This document shows, in pieces, positions 57,044 through 64,000 of a stretch of 64,000 bases of DNA. Under the pieces are notes generated by a model that ran no database searches, was not told the DNA's origin, and worked only from the letters and a program-made list of their open reading frames with translations. Source of the stretch: Rhodococcus sp. CH91 (GTDB lineage: Bacteria; Actinomycetota; Actinomycetes; Mycobacteriales; Mycobacteriaceae); the NCBI RefSeq assembly GCF_022554085.1, contig NZ_JAKFYR010000013.1, forward strand, positions 44,226 to 108,225. Reading direction: 5' to 3'. Each line of letters begins with the position of its first letter. The stretch's first letter is position 1. A program made the translations under genes and the position numbers.

Positions 57044-57317
57044 GTACTCATCGCTTTCGAACTCGTCGCCAGGCACCCCCACCTACATAGGGACATTCGA
57101 GGCATTCTGGACATATCTCTATCTAAATTCGTCATATCTCGCCTTGGCGTTACCGCGGCACGCCGGTCTACAAGAGAAACCAACGCCGGCACGCGACCGA
57201 CCCTTCGCGGACCTGCTCGAGAGTGATCCGGATCGTGGTAGCCGAGCCCCCACCCGGTACGCGCACGTAAGTGCCCAATGTGTGCCCGAAGCTGGCGCTC
57301 GAACCAACCCCACCGAC

Positions 57318-57356
57318 AAAAAAGCCCCTCACCTGTCTGAACAGGTGAGGGGCTTT
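57318..57356 (-). terminator. Rho-independent terminator of tRNA-Ser(CGA)
   Basis: A perfect 13 bp stem, GCCCCTCACCTGT (57324-57336) and ACAGGTGAGGGGC (57341-57353) on the plus strand, with a 4-base loop. On the minus strand it is followed by six T residues. Confidence 0.9.
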
Positions 57357-57357
57357 C

Positions 57358-57448
57358 TGGCGGTGGCGGTGGGATTTGAACCCACGGACGGGGGTTACCC
57401 GTCACGCGCTTTCGAGGCGCGCTCCTTCGGCCGCTCGGTCACGCCACC
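57358..57448 (-). tRNA. tRNA-Ser (anticodon CGA)
   Basis: A 91-base class II tRNA on the minus strand. Acceptor arms GGTGGCG and CGCCACC pair fully. The anticodon stem CGCGC/GCGCG encloses CTCGAAA, giving anticodon CGA for UCG. The variable arm and T arm (GTGGG-TTCAAAT-CCCAC) are complete. CCA is encoded, and a terminator follows. Confidence 0.95.
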
Positions 57449-57494
57449 GTTGACGACTTTAGCGGATCGGATCCCCCATCCTGAAATCGCCTGT

Positions 57495-57971
57495 TCACAG
57501 CTCTGTCGCCGAACCGCGCCGGTCTCGGAAGAAGACTTCGAGCACCGCGGCGCACTCGGCTTCGAGCACACCCCCGCGCACTTCCGGGCGGTGAGTGAGC
57601 CGACGATCCCGCACGACGTCCCACAACGACCCGACGGCCCCCGTCTTCGGCTCCCACGCGCCGAAGACCACGCGTGAGACCCGGGAGAGCACCAGCGCAC
57701 CCGCGCACATCGTGCACGGCTCGAGGGTGACGGCGAGGGTCGCACCCTCGAGACGCCATCCGTCCCCGTACACCTGCGCGGCCGCACGCAGGGCGAGCAC
57801 CTCTGCGTGGGCGGTCGGATCGCCGGTGGCCTCCCGCGAATTCGCCGCCCGCGCGATCTCGGTGCCGTCGGCCGCGAACACCACCGCGCCCACCGGCACA
57901 TCACCGGCAGGCGCGGCAGCGGCGGCCTCCAGCGCGACCCGGATCAGTTCCTCGTCGTCGCGCAGACCCAT
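57495..57971 (-). CDS. tadA: tRNA adenosine(34) deaminase
   Basis: A 158-residue deaminase converting A34 of tRNA-Arg(ACG) to inosine. Zinc motif H55-A-E57 and P-C86-x2-C89 are complete (AHAE and EPCTMC). The chain continues with VFGAWEPKTGAVGSL. In actinobacteria it pairs with the next gene (M. tuberculosis Rv3752c-Rv3753c). Starts directly after the stop of that upstream gene. Confidence 0.95.
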   Translation of the reverse strand: MGLRDDEELIRVALEAAAAAPAGDVPVGAVVFAADGTEIARAANSREATGDPTAHAEVLALRAAAQVYGDGWRLEGATLAVTLEPCTMCAGALVLSRVSRVVFGAWEPKTGAVGSLWDVVRDRRLTHRPEVRGGVLEAECAAVLEVFFRDRRGSATEL

Positions 57972-58532
57972 CTAACGGAGACTGTCGAGGGTCTTACCGA
58001 GCACATCGTCGAAACCGAGACGTTGCGCGATCTCCTCGAGTTGTTCGTCCGGATACAGATCGGTCTCCGACAGGATCACCGACAGCACGGGCTCCGGCAG
58101 ACCCATATCGGCCAGGATGCCGAGATCGCCCTCCTCCCACGGCTCGATCTCGTCCAGCTCGTCCGGATCGATGTCGGGGATCTCGACGTTCAGCGCATCG
58201 AGGACGTCGGCGGCGATGTCGTAGTCGACGGCCATCGTCGCATCGGACAGGAGCAGTCGCGTTCCCGCAGGTGCGGGGCGCACGACGACGAAGAACTCGT
58301 CGTCCACGTTCAGCAAGCCGAACACCGCGCCGGAACTTCTCAACTCCCTCAGCTCCGTCACCGCGGTGTCGAGACTCGTCAGTGCGGTACCGGACAACGC
58401 CCGGCACTTCCAACGACCTTCCTCACGCGTCACGGCGACGGCGAAACCGTCGAGGTCGTCGCTCGAACTACCTGCGGGGTTCCCGCTCGAATTCACGGAA
58501 GGGCTCTTGTTCCCTACACGCTGTGCAGCCAT
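57972..58532 (-). CDS. tRNA adenosine deaminase-associated protein
   Basis: A 186-residue acidic protein conserved next to tadA in actinobacteria (Rv3753c type). It has DDLDGFAVAVTREEGRWKCRALSGTALTSLDTAVTELRELRSSGAVFGLLNVDDEFFVVVRP and an acidic C-terminal half. The start chosen at MAAQRVG. Directly abuts tadA, implying cotranscription and perhaps a partner role. The molecular role is unknown. Confidence 0.88.
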   Translation of the reverse strand: MAAQRVGNKSPSVNSSGNPAGSSSDDLDGFAVAVTREEGRWKCRALSGTALTSLDTAVTELRELRSSGAVFGLLNVDDEFFVVVRPAPAGTRLLLSDATMAVDYDIAADVLDALNVEIPDIDPDELDEIEPWEEGDLGILADMGLPEPVLSVILSETDLYPDEQLEEIAQRLGFDDVLGKTLDSLR

Positions 58533-58598
58533 GAGCGCAACGGTAGTCTGCCGCGTCCGGTGAATGAAGCCCAGCACGGGATATGCCAACCTGATGTG

Positions 58599-59543
58599 GT
58601 GTCCTCAGCCGTCTCATCCCCGCCTGTCTGTGTCCTCGGCCTCGGTCTGATCGGTGGTTCCCTGTTGCGCGCAGCCGTGGCGACCGGTCGCCCAGCCTGG
58701 GGCTACAACCGCTCCTCGCAGGTCGTCGATGCTGCCGTCGCCGACGGTTTCGACGCGTCCACCGATCTGACGGCGACCCTGCGCCGGGCCGCCGCCTCCG
58801 ACGCCCTCGTGGTGATCGCGGTGCCGATGCCGGCGGTCGGCAGCATTCTCGAGGCGGTGGCAGAGCACGCACCCGAGGTCGCGCTCACCGACGTGGTGAG
58901 CGTCAAGGCACAGGTCGCGGCTGCCGTCGCTGCGCACGGACTGTCGCGACGTTTCGTGGGCGGTCATCCCATGGCCGGCACCGCCGAATCCGGCTGGTCG
59001 GCCGGGACCGCCGAACTTTTCCGCGACGCCGTGTGGGTGGTCACTGTCGACGACGGCACCGATCCCGAGGTGTGGCGGCAGGTCGCCGATCTCGCCCTCG
59101 ACTGCGGGTCCGTCGTCGTGCCCGCCGAATCGGCGGAACACGACGCGGCAGTGGCGCGAGTGTCGCATCTCCCCCACCTGCTCGCCGAAGCACTGGCCTT
59201 GTCGGGCGCCGGAGGCGGCGATCTCGCGCTCGGTCTCGCCGCCGGATCGTTCCGGGACGGCACGCGGGTCGCGGCGACTGCCCCGGCCCTGGTGGACGCG
59301 ATGTGCGAGGGCAACGCCGACGCTCTGCTCGTCACCCTCGACGAGACTCTCGACGTACTGAGGGTGGCCCGGGAGCACCTTGCCGACGGCAGCACGTCCG
59401 ATCTCACCCGCGCCGGCCATGCAGCTCGGGCGCGCTACGAGCAGCGGCGCCGCGAGCCCATCAGCGGGACGCAACCCGGCGACGACGGCTGGATCACGGC
59501 CTTCCGTGAAGCCGGACGCCGCGGTGGAGTGTGGACGCGATGA
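58599..59543 (+). CDS. tyrA: Prephenate dehydrogenase
   Basis: A 314-residue enzyme of tyrosine biosynthesis. NAD-binding loop VCVLGLGLIGGSLLRAAV at the N-terminus, then GGHPMAGTAESGWSAG, the prephenate-binding SHLPHLLAEALA, and a helical C-terminus. It lacks an ACT domain, so tyrosine feedback through ACT is not expected. GTG start at 58599 (GTG also at 58596). It overlaps the amidase start by four bases. Confidence 0.92.
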   Translation: MSSAVSSPPVCVLGLGLIGGSLLRAAVATGRPAWGYNRSSQVVDAAVADGFDASTDLTATLRRAAASDALVVIAVPMPAVGSILEAVAEHAPEVALTDVVSVKAQVAAAVAAHGLSRRFVGGHPMAGTAESGWSAGTAELFRDAVWVVTVDDGTDPEVWRQVADLALDCGSVVVPAESAEHDAAVARVSHLPHLLAEALALSGAGGGDLALGLAAGSFRDGTRVAATAPALVDAMCEGNADALLVTLDETLDVLRVAREHLADGSTSDLTRAGHAARARYEQRRREPISGTQPGDDGWITAFREAGRRGGVWTR

Positions 59544-60880
59544 ACCTGCGCGATACGGCGTCGGCCCTGACCACCGGCCGGACGACCTCCACCGAGCATG
59601 TCCGTTCGGTCCTCGCCGACCTCGACGCACTGACCGGTACGCCCTGGGAGAACGCCGTCGCCGCCCGGAACGACGAGGCAGCGCTCGAGGCAGCGGCAGC
59701 GGCCGACGAGCAGCTCGCGGCAGGGAACTGGATCGGGCCGCTGCACGGTGTGGCCGTCGCCGTGAAGGACAACATCGACGTCGCCGGGATGCCCACCCGA
59801 TGCGGTAGTGCAGTACTCGAATCCGCCCCGGCAGCACGCCGCGACGCCCGCATCGTCGAGAAGCTCCGGGAGGCAGGTGCCGTCGTGGTGGCGAAGACCC
59901 ACCTCCACGAGTTCGCCTACGGACCCACGGGGCTGGTCAATGCGTCCGGCCCTGCCGCACACCCCCACGATCCCGATCTGATCAGCGGCGGTTCGTCCTC
60001 GGGATCGGCCGTGCTGGTCGCGCGAGGTGTCGTGCCGGTCGCGCTCGGCACCGACACCGGCTGCAGCGTGCGGACTCCGGCCGCGCTGTGCGGGATCGTC
60101 GGATTCAAGCCCGGCTTCGGAGCGCTACCGGAACAGGGCGTGTTCCCGCTGTCGACCACCTTCGACCACGTCGGCCTGCTCGTGGCGGACGCCCTGGATG
60201 CCTCGCTCGCCTGGGGCGCACTTCCCGGTATCGCACATCTCCGCACCCCCGTCTCCGAACTCCGCATCGGGCGCCTGCGCGGCGGCATCTGGGAACAGTC
60301 CGACCCCGGTTTCGCCGAGGCGGTCGAGACGGCGTGCCGCACCCTGGCCGACCTCGGTGCCCGCGTCGTCGACGTGGAGTTGCCCGAGACCGACGACATG
60401 CTCGAGCTGTATCCCGTGGTCACCGGGTCGGAAGCGTACGAGACGCATCGTGCGTGGTTCGAAGCCGATCCGGACCGTTATCAGCCCCCGACGGCCGCAC
60501 TGCTCGCCGCGCAGCGCGACCGGCCCGCACACGAGTACATCCGGGCGGCCAGAGCGGTGACGAAGCTGCGGCACGACGTCGTGCACCGCTTGCGGACCGT
60601 CGAGAAACTGGATGCGCTGCTCACCGTCACGACCGGCATGCGCTCAGCACCTCTGACGAGTGATCCCGCCGAACTCCGCGGGCCCCTGTTGCAGAAGTGC
60701 ATTCCGTTCAGCGTGCTCGGAGTTCCGGCGCTGTCCGTGCCGGCGCCGGACGGAGGTTCGAGGCCGGTCGGTCTGCAGGTCGTCGGACTGACCGGCGGTA
60801 CCCACGGGCACGGCAGTCACCCCGCCGAATCGGCTGCGCTCGCCGTGGCCCTCGCCGTGGAGGGCTCCGGGCAGCCCTAG
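59540..60880 (+). CDS. Amidase-signature family enzyme
   Basis: A 446-residue hydrolase of amides or a GatA-like protein. The Ser-cisSer-Lys triad is in VAVKDNIDV, GGSSSGSAV and GTDTGCSVRTPAALCG; the last has Cys in place of the usual Gly before Ser (GGS to GCS), a modest departure. No GatB/GatC genes are adjacent, so a stand-alone amidase is more likely. ATG overlaps tyrA stop (ATGA); its 3' end overlaps the next convergent gene by 4 bp. Confidence 0.88.
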   Translation: MNLRDTASALTTGRTTSTEHVRSVLADLDALTGTPWENAVAARNDEAALEAAAAADEQLAAGNWIGPLHGVAVAVKDNIDVAGMPTRCGSAVLESAPAARRDARIVEKLREAGAVVVAKTHLHEFAYGPTGLVNASGPAAHPHDPDLISGGSSSGSAVLVARGVVPVALGTDTGCSVRTPAALCGIVGFKPGFGALPEQGVFPLSTTFDHVGLLVADALDASLAWGALPGIAHLRTPVSELRIGRLRGGIWEQSDPGFAEAVETACRTLADLGARVVDVELPETDDMLELYPVVTGSEAYETHRAWFEADPDRYQPPTAALLAAQRDRPAHEYIRAARAVTKLRHDVVHRLRTVEKLDALLTVTTGMRSAPLTSDPAELRGPLLQKCIPFSVLGVPALSVPAPDGGSRPVGLQVVGLTGGTHGHGSHPAESAALAVALAVEGSGQP

Positions 60881-61476
60881 ATTCGCGAGGCCAGACCCCG
60901 ATACTCGAGGACGAAACCGTCGCCGTCGACGGTCACCGACGACGACGAACGCGGCGAGAGCACGTGGATACCGTCGGAAGCGCTGCTGTAGACGATCGTG
61001 GCCTCCTGGAAGCTCAGGTCGACGAGATCGACGTAGACGACAGGCACCTCCACATCGTCCGCACCGGCTTGCAGGTCGTATCGGCGGATCGGCAGCGCGT
61101 TGAAGAAGGGGCTGAACACCACATCCACGTCGAGCGCCCCACCGAAGGTGGACCGCTGGTGGTTGATGCCGTTGTCGGACATCCAGATGCCCTCTTCCGA
61201 CCTGGTGAGAGACATGTGCCGCTCACCCGACGCAAGTGTCGTGCGTACCGACAGTCGACGCGTGACACCGTTCTCGTCGGTCACCAGGTCGTACGACGCA
61301 CTGAATGCCGGATGGTCTGCGCACGCCGCAGCCACGATGCGTCCGGCGGCTTTGATCCGCCGGCCGGAAAGCTGTACTCGTACCGACTCCATCCGAGGTA
61401 CGTCGACCGCACGCCACGTGAGGAGCGCGGGCCAGGTCGACGCGGAACCGGTGGCGTCCGAGGCTGAGATGCTCAC
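60877..61476 (-). CDS. Putative glycolipid-binding domain protein (DUF1089)
   Basis: A 199-residue soluble protein matching the DUF1089/glycolipid-binding family. It has LLTWRAVDVPRMESVRVQLSG, RRLSVRTTLASGERHMSLTRSEEGIWMSDNG, DVDVVFSPFFNALPIRRYDL and VPVVYVDLVDLSFQEATIVYSS. The family is known mostly by structure and its ligands remain uncertain. Convergent with the amidase (4 bp overlap). Confidence 0.83.
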   Translation of the reverse strand: MSISASDATGSASTWPALLTWRAVDVPRMESVRVQLSGRRIKAAGRIVAAACADHPAFSASYDLVTDENGVTRRLSVRTTLASGERHMSLTRSEEGIWMSDNGINHQRSTFGGALDVDVVFSPFFNALPIRRYDLQAGADDVEVPVVYVDLVDLSFQEATIVYSSASDGIHVLSPRSSSSVTVDGDGFVLEYRGLASRI

Positions 61477-61540
61477 GATCTATACGTTAAGCGACGAAGC
61501 CCACACAGGGGGCAGCGGTGCCGTGATTCACCCCTGACGT

Positions 61541-62560
61541 CTATGCCGTGTCGGCCGGCGTCTCGCGCCGGGAGACCCGGCGCAGATGGTGGGAGAAGAC
61601 CGACAACGCCGCCGCACCGACGGCGACGTTGATCAGCGCGCCGAACTCCCGGACCGCGAATTCCAGGACGTCGACGAAGAACACCGTGATCAGAGCGGCG
61701 CCACGCAAAGCGCGGACCGCCCACTGCCGGCCCCGCCACAGTCCCACCGTGCCGGCCACGCAGAGCAGCACCGTGGCGGCGGAGCCGACGAGCTGGATCA
61801 CCGTCGTGACATCGCTCGACCGCTCGGCAAGATCGCCTTCCAGAGTGACTGCAGCATTGACGAGGATCCCGACGGAGAACACCGTCAGCAGAACCGCCGC
61901 CACCCGGACGCTGTGCTCACCACGCAACTGCTCGGGCAAGCGAAGCGAGATCGCCGACAGTCGCGGGGGCGCCTCTCGACACCGATCCAGCAGGATTCCG
62001 ATCTGCTCGACGGCCTCGGGATCGACCCCACCCTCACGCGCACGGTCGAGCTGGACCCGAGCCTGATCCCGATCGGTCGATGTCAGTCCGTGCACCAACC
62101 CGTCCGTCGCGGTCGCCGCCGCGTTCGCCAGGTACTCGTCGGGCGAAAGCCCCTGACGACGATGCACCGTGCGGTTGGCCACGAGCAGCAGCACGACCAC
62201 GACGTACATGATCGCCACCGACGGACGGAAGAAGTAGTCGTTCGTCTTCGTGACGAATTTGCCGACCTCGTCGAGGAACAAACCGAAACCGATGCCACCG
62301 AGGACCACCGCGATCCGGCGCGGTGCTCGTCCGAGGAAGGTCAACGACATCATCAACGCCGCCACCATGAGCAGACCGCCCCAGAGCACGTGAGCGACAT
62401 GCAGGACGGCCCCGCCGACCTGCGGATAACCGGTCACGTGCAGGTACAGGCGCGTGATCAGAATGGTGGCGACCGCGAGGATCAGCAGCGCTTCGACCTG
62501 CCCGGACGAGGCAGCGTCCCGCAGCAACCGAGAATGGGTACGGGTCGTCACCGCTGTCAT
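61541..62560 (-). CDS. Hypothetical multi-pass membrane protein
   Basis: A 339-residue protein with about eight hydrophobic helices in two blocks separated by a charged cytoplasmic stretch (about residues 160-220) that includes RDQARVQLDRAREGGVDPEAVEQIG. LLILAVATILITRLYLHVTGYPQ and FGLFLDEVGKFVTKTNDYFF lie in the first block. It resembles hypothetical actinobacterial membrane proteins. No motif gives a function. Start ATG 62560. Confidence 0.72.
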   Translation of the reverse strand: MTAVTTRTHSRLLRDAASSGQVEALLILAVATILITRLYLHVTGYPQVGGAVLHVAHVLWGGLLMVAALMMSLTFLGRAPRRIAVVLGGIGFGLFLDEVGKFVTKTNDYFFRPSVAIMYVVVVLLLVANRTVHRRQGLSPDEYLANAAATATDGLVHGLTSTDRDQARVQLDRAREGGVDPEAVEQIGILLDRCREAPPRLSAISLRLPEQLRGEHSVRVAAVLLTVFSVGILVNAAVTLEGDLAERSSDVTTVIQLVGSAATVLLCVAGTVGLWRGRQWAVRALRGAALITVFFVDVLEFAVREFGALINVAVGAAALSVFSHHLRRVSRRETPADTA

Positions 62561-62672
62561 GGATCGGACCTTATCCCGCTCGGCGTCCCGGTCGCGTTCG
62601 CCGAGCACATTCGGCGGCGCGGCGCCTGCGCGGACCGACGCCCCGACCTGCTGTGTGGCCTAGAGTCGCTCT

Positions 62673-63833
62673 ATGCGCACAGTGTGGACAGTTCCTCCGA
62701 ACATTGCCCAAACTCTGCTGGAATCTCCCGAGATCCAGATGTTCCTGACCAGCAACGAGCTGCCGGACACCGCGGACGATCCACGCCAGAGACTTGCGGA
62801 GTTCACCCATGCGCTCGGCGCACTCGCTCGTCATATCGGACGCACCTTCGGCTCCGTGGATGCAGCGAACCGCGAGCTGTTCGACGGGTCGGCCGGCAGG
62901 GTGCCGGTGGCGCTCCGTCTGACAGTCCTGCGCGCCCTCGTGAATCAGGTCGACGACCGTGCACCCACTCCGAAACTGCTTCCGAAGAACATCTGCGACC
63001 AGCTCGGCGCGTATGTCTACGCACTGCTCGATCCTCGGGACCGGAGCATCTTCTACGTGGGTGCCGGACGAGGAAACCGGATCTTCACTCTGGTGTGGAC
63101 CGCTCTCGGCGAGACCGGGAAACTCACGGAAGCCGGCGAGAAGGCACCACTGTCGACTCCCGAGACCGAGGCGGCTCTGCAGCGCATCCGAACCGTCTAC
63201 GAGTCCGGTTACGCCGTGGAGCATTTCGTCGTCGCCGACGGGCTGCATCCGAAATCCGACGCCGAGCACACCGCTGTGGTCACAGCCGAAGCCGTCATCG
63301 CCGCGCTCGGGTTGACCGAACCGCATCGGGGCGAAGCGGTTCTCACCAACCTCGCCGGAGCGACGGAGGAGTCCGAGGCCGACCGCACAGCGATTCCGAT
63401 CGCCGAACTCGTGCGTCAGTATTCCGCCTCGCCTGCTCCCGAATTGCCGACACCGTGTGTGGTGCTGCGCATCAACGAAGCGAAGAAGGCGTCCCCTGCC
63501 GCGGTGCGTGAACTCGCCTCCAAGGCCTGGCCGGCGGGAGCGGCGGCTCGCGCCATCGACGGGCTGCCCATCGTCGTGGTGGCAGACAACATCGTGCGGG
63601 CGGTCTATCGCGCCACCGGGTGGGAGGCGGCCGCTCGCACGGAGGAGAACGGCGGAACGATTCTGTACCGCTTCATCGGAGAAGCCGACGACGAACTCGA
63701 GAGGACGTTCGTCAATACCCGCCTCACACCGGATCGTCTCGGCCTCAAACGCTGGCCGTCACACGGCTGGGCTCCGCGATTGACTCGCGCGCTGCCGCGG
63801 CCGGTCGCGCGGCCCAAGGCGCCGCGCCCGTAG
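62673..63833 (+). CDS. LEM-3-type GIY-YIG nuclease-like protein with novel flanks
   Basis: A 386-residue protein. The GIY-YIG core starts at residue 114 with YVYALLDP and IFYVGAGRGNR, matching the LEM-3-like subgroup (Y-x-Y-x-L-x-D-P and FYVGKG-x-G). E198, E206 and neighbouring residues are candidates for the metal-binding acid. The N-terminal 110 residues and the C-terminal half (from about 270, with CVVLRINEAKKASPAAVRELASKAWPAG) are unrecognised. It stands alone beside the rRNA operon. A nuclease acting on tRNA or DNA is possible, but no target is evident. Confidence 0.72.
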   Translation: MRTVWTVPPNIAQTLLESPEIQMFLTSNELPDTADDPRQRLAEFTHALGALARHIGRTFGSVDAANRELFDGSAGRVPVALRLTVLRALVNQVDDRAPTPKLLPKNICDQLGAYVYALLDPRDRSIFYVGAGRGNRIFTLVWTALGETGKLTEAGEKAPLSTPETEAALQRIRTVYESGYAVEHFVVADGLHPKSDAEHTAVVTAEAVIAALGLTEPHRGEAVLTNLAGATEESEADRTAIPIAELVRQYSASPAPELPTPCVVLRINEAKKASPAAVRELASKAWPAGAAARAIDGLPIVVVADNIVRAVYRATGWEAAARTEENGGTILYRFIGEADDELERTFVNTRLTPDRLGLKRWPSHGWAPRLTRALPRPVARPKAPRP

Positions 63834-63840
63834 TCTTCCG

Positions 63841-63876
63841 CTGCTTCCCGGTGGATTGCACAGTGCCGGGAAGCAG
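63841..63876 (+). terminator. Hairpin after the GIY-YIG gene
   Basis: CTGCTTCCCGG (63841-63851) and CCGGGAAGCAG (63866-63876) form a perfect 11 bp stem with a 14-base loop, 7 bases after the stop codon. No T-run follows. Confidence 0.55.
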
Positions 63877-63930
63877 CGCATCGGGCGCTCGAATGCACTT
63901 GCTGCCGCTGCATTTCCGGCTGCAGAAACA

Positions 63931-63964
63931 CGAAAAGGGACCCACTGTCGTGGGTCCCTTTTCG
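63931..63964. terminator. Bidirectional terminator at the end of the rRNA operon
   Basis: A 13 bp perfect stem, AAAAGGGACCCAC (63933-63945) and GTGGGTCCCTTTT (63950-63962), with a TGTC loop and flanking CG/CG. The A/T-rich arm ends give U-runs in both directions. It sits just downstream of the 5S rRNA end on the minus strand. Confidence 0.85.
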
Positions 63965-63971
63965 GAACGGG

Positions 63972-64000
63972 TGTTCGGCGGTGTCCTACTCTCCCACACC
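63972..64000 (-). rRNA. rrf: 5S ribosomal RNA, 3' end (partial)
   Basis: Reading the minus strand from the right edge gives GGTGTGGGAGAGTAGGACAC followed by CGCCGAACAC, the conserved 3' end of actinobacterial 5S rRNA. The gene continues beyond the window, so an rRNA operon lies to the right with transcription toward this region. The exact 3' end is estimated. Confidence 0.88.

Overview
The window is high-G+C DNA from an actinomycete of the Mycobacteriales, most likely a Rhodococcus or close relative. The evidence is GTG/TTG starts, dense GC-rich coding, MmpL, Acg-type, DUF732 and Rrf2 proteins, and core gene order that follows Mycobacterium tuberculosis: dnaX, aspC (Rv3722c-type), ffs and tRNA-Ser on one side, and tRNA-Ser, tadA, its partner gene and tyrA on the other. 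The assignment rests on gene content, not on a database match. The window ends in the 3' end of a 5S rRNA gene, so an rRNA operon lies just to the right on the minus strand.

Layout. 1-3.7 kb: a partial imine-reductase-like oxidoreductase, a small membrane protein, the Na+/H+ antiporter NhaA and a membrane-anchored universal stress protein. 3.8-15.9 kb: the most unusual region. A permease, an MFS transporter and a PucR-type activator flank an eight-gene plus-strand operon: GlcG/HbpS-like protein, heme-oxygenase-like diiron oxidase, Rieske ferredoxin, FAD ferredoxin reductase, aldehyde dehydrogenase, a second and differently built Rieske protein, cytoplasmic gamma-glutamyltransferase-like hydrolase, and RidA. 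It looks like a multicomponent oxygenase pathway for a nitrogen-containing substrate. I cannot match it to a described pathway. Repeated TGTGCAC elements occur in its control regions.

15.9-26.8 kb: DUF2231, dnaX, a PadR regulator, a GntR regulator divergent from a sulfurtransferase-thiM-LLM monooxygenase operon, a secreted serine protease, an HhH-GPD protein, aspartate aminotransferase, the SRP RNA and tRNA-Ser(GGA). 26.8-35.6 kb: a secreted HNH/excalibur lipoprotein, DUF1275, TetR, then gluQ, two Pro/Gly/Tyr-repeat membrane proteins, yhhQ, tgt and an MFS exporter. gluQ, yhhQ and tgt form a queuosine salvage and modification group.

35.7-48.8 kb: Ca2+-type P-ATPase, flavin-binding protein, CDF metal exporter, lysE/lysG, a heterodimeric ABC exporter, an MmpL exporter with its TetR repressor and twin operators, and a cysteine-free Rrf2 regulator. 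48.9-56.5 kb: sterol-desaturase-like hydroxylase, YceI protein, a TetR/MFS drug-efflux pair, a phosphoesterase, SDR, zinc alcohol dehydrogenase and an Acg-type nitroreductase homologue. 56.6-64 kb: a lower-GC DUF732 lipoprotein, tRNA-Ser(CGA), tadA with its partner, tyrA, an amidase, a glycolipid-binding-domain protein, a membrane protein, a LEM-3-type GIY-YIG protein and the 5S rRNA end. No insertion sequence, integrase, phage gene or CRISPR array was seen.
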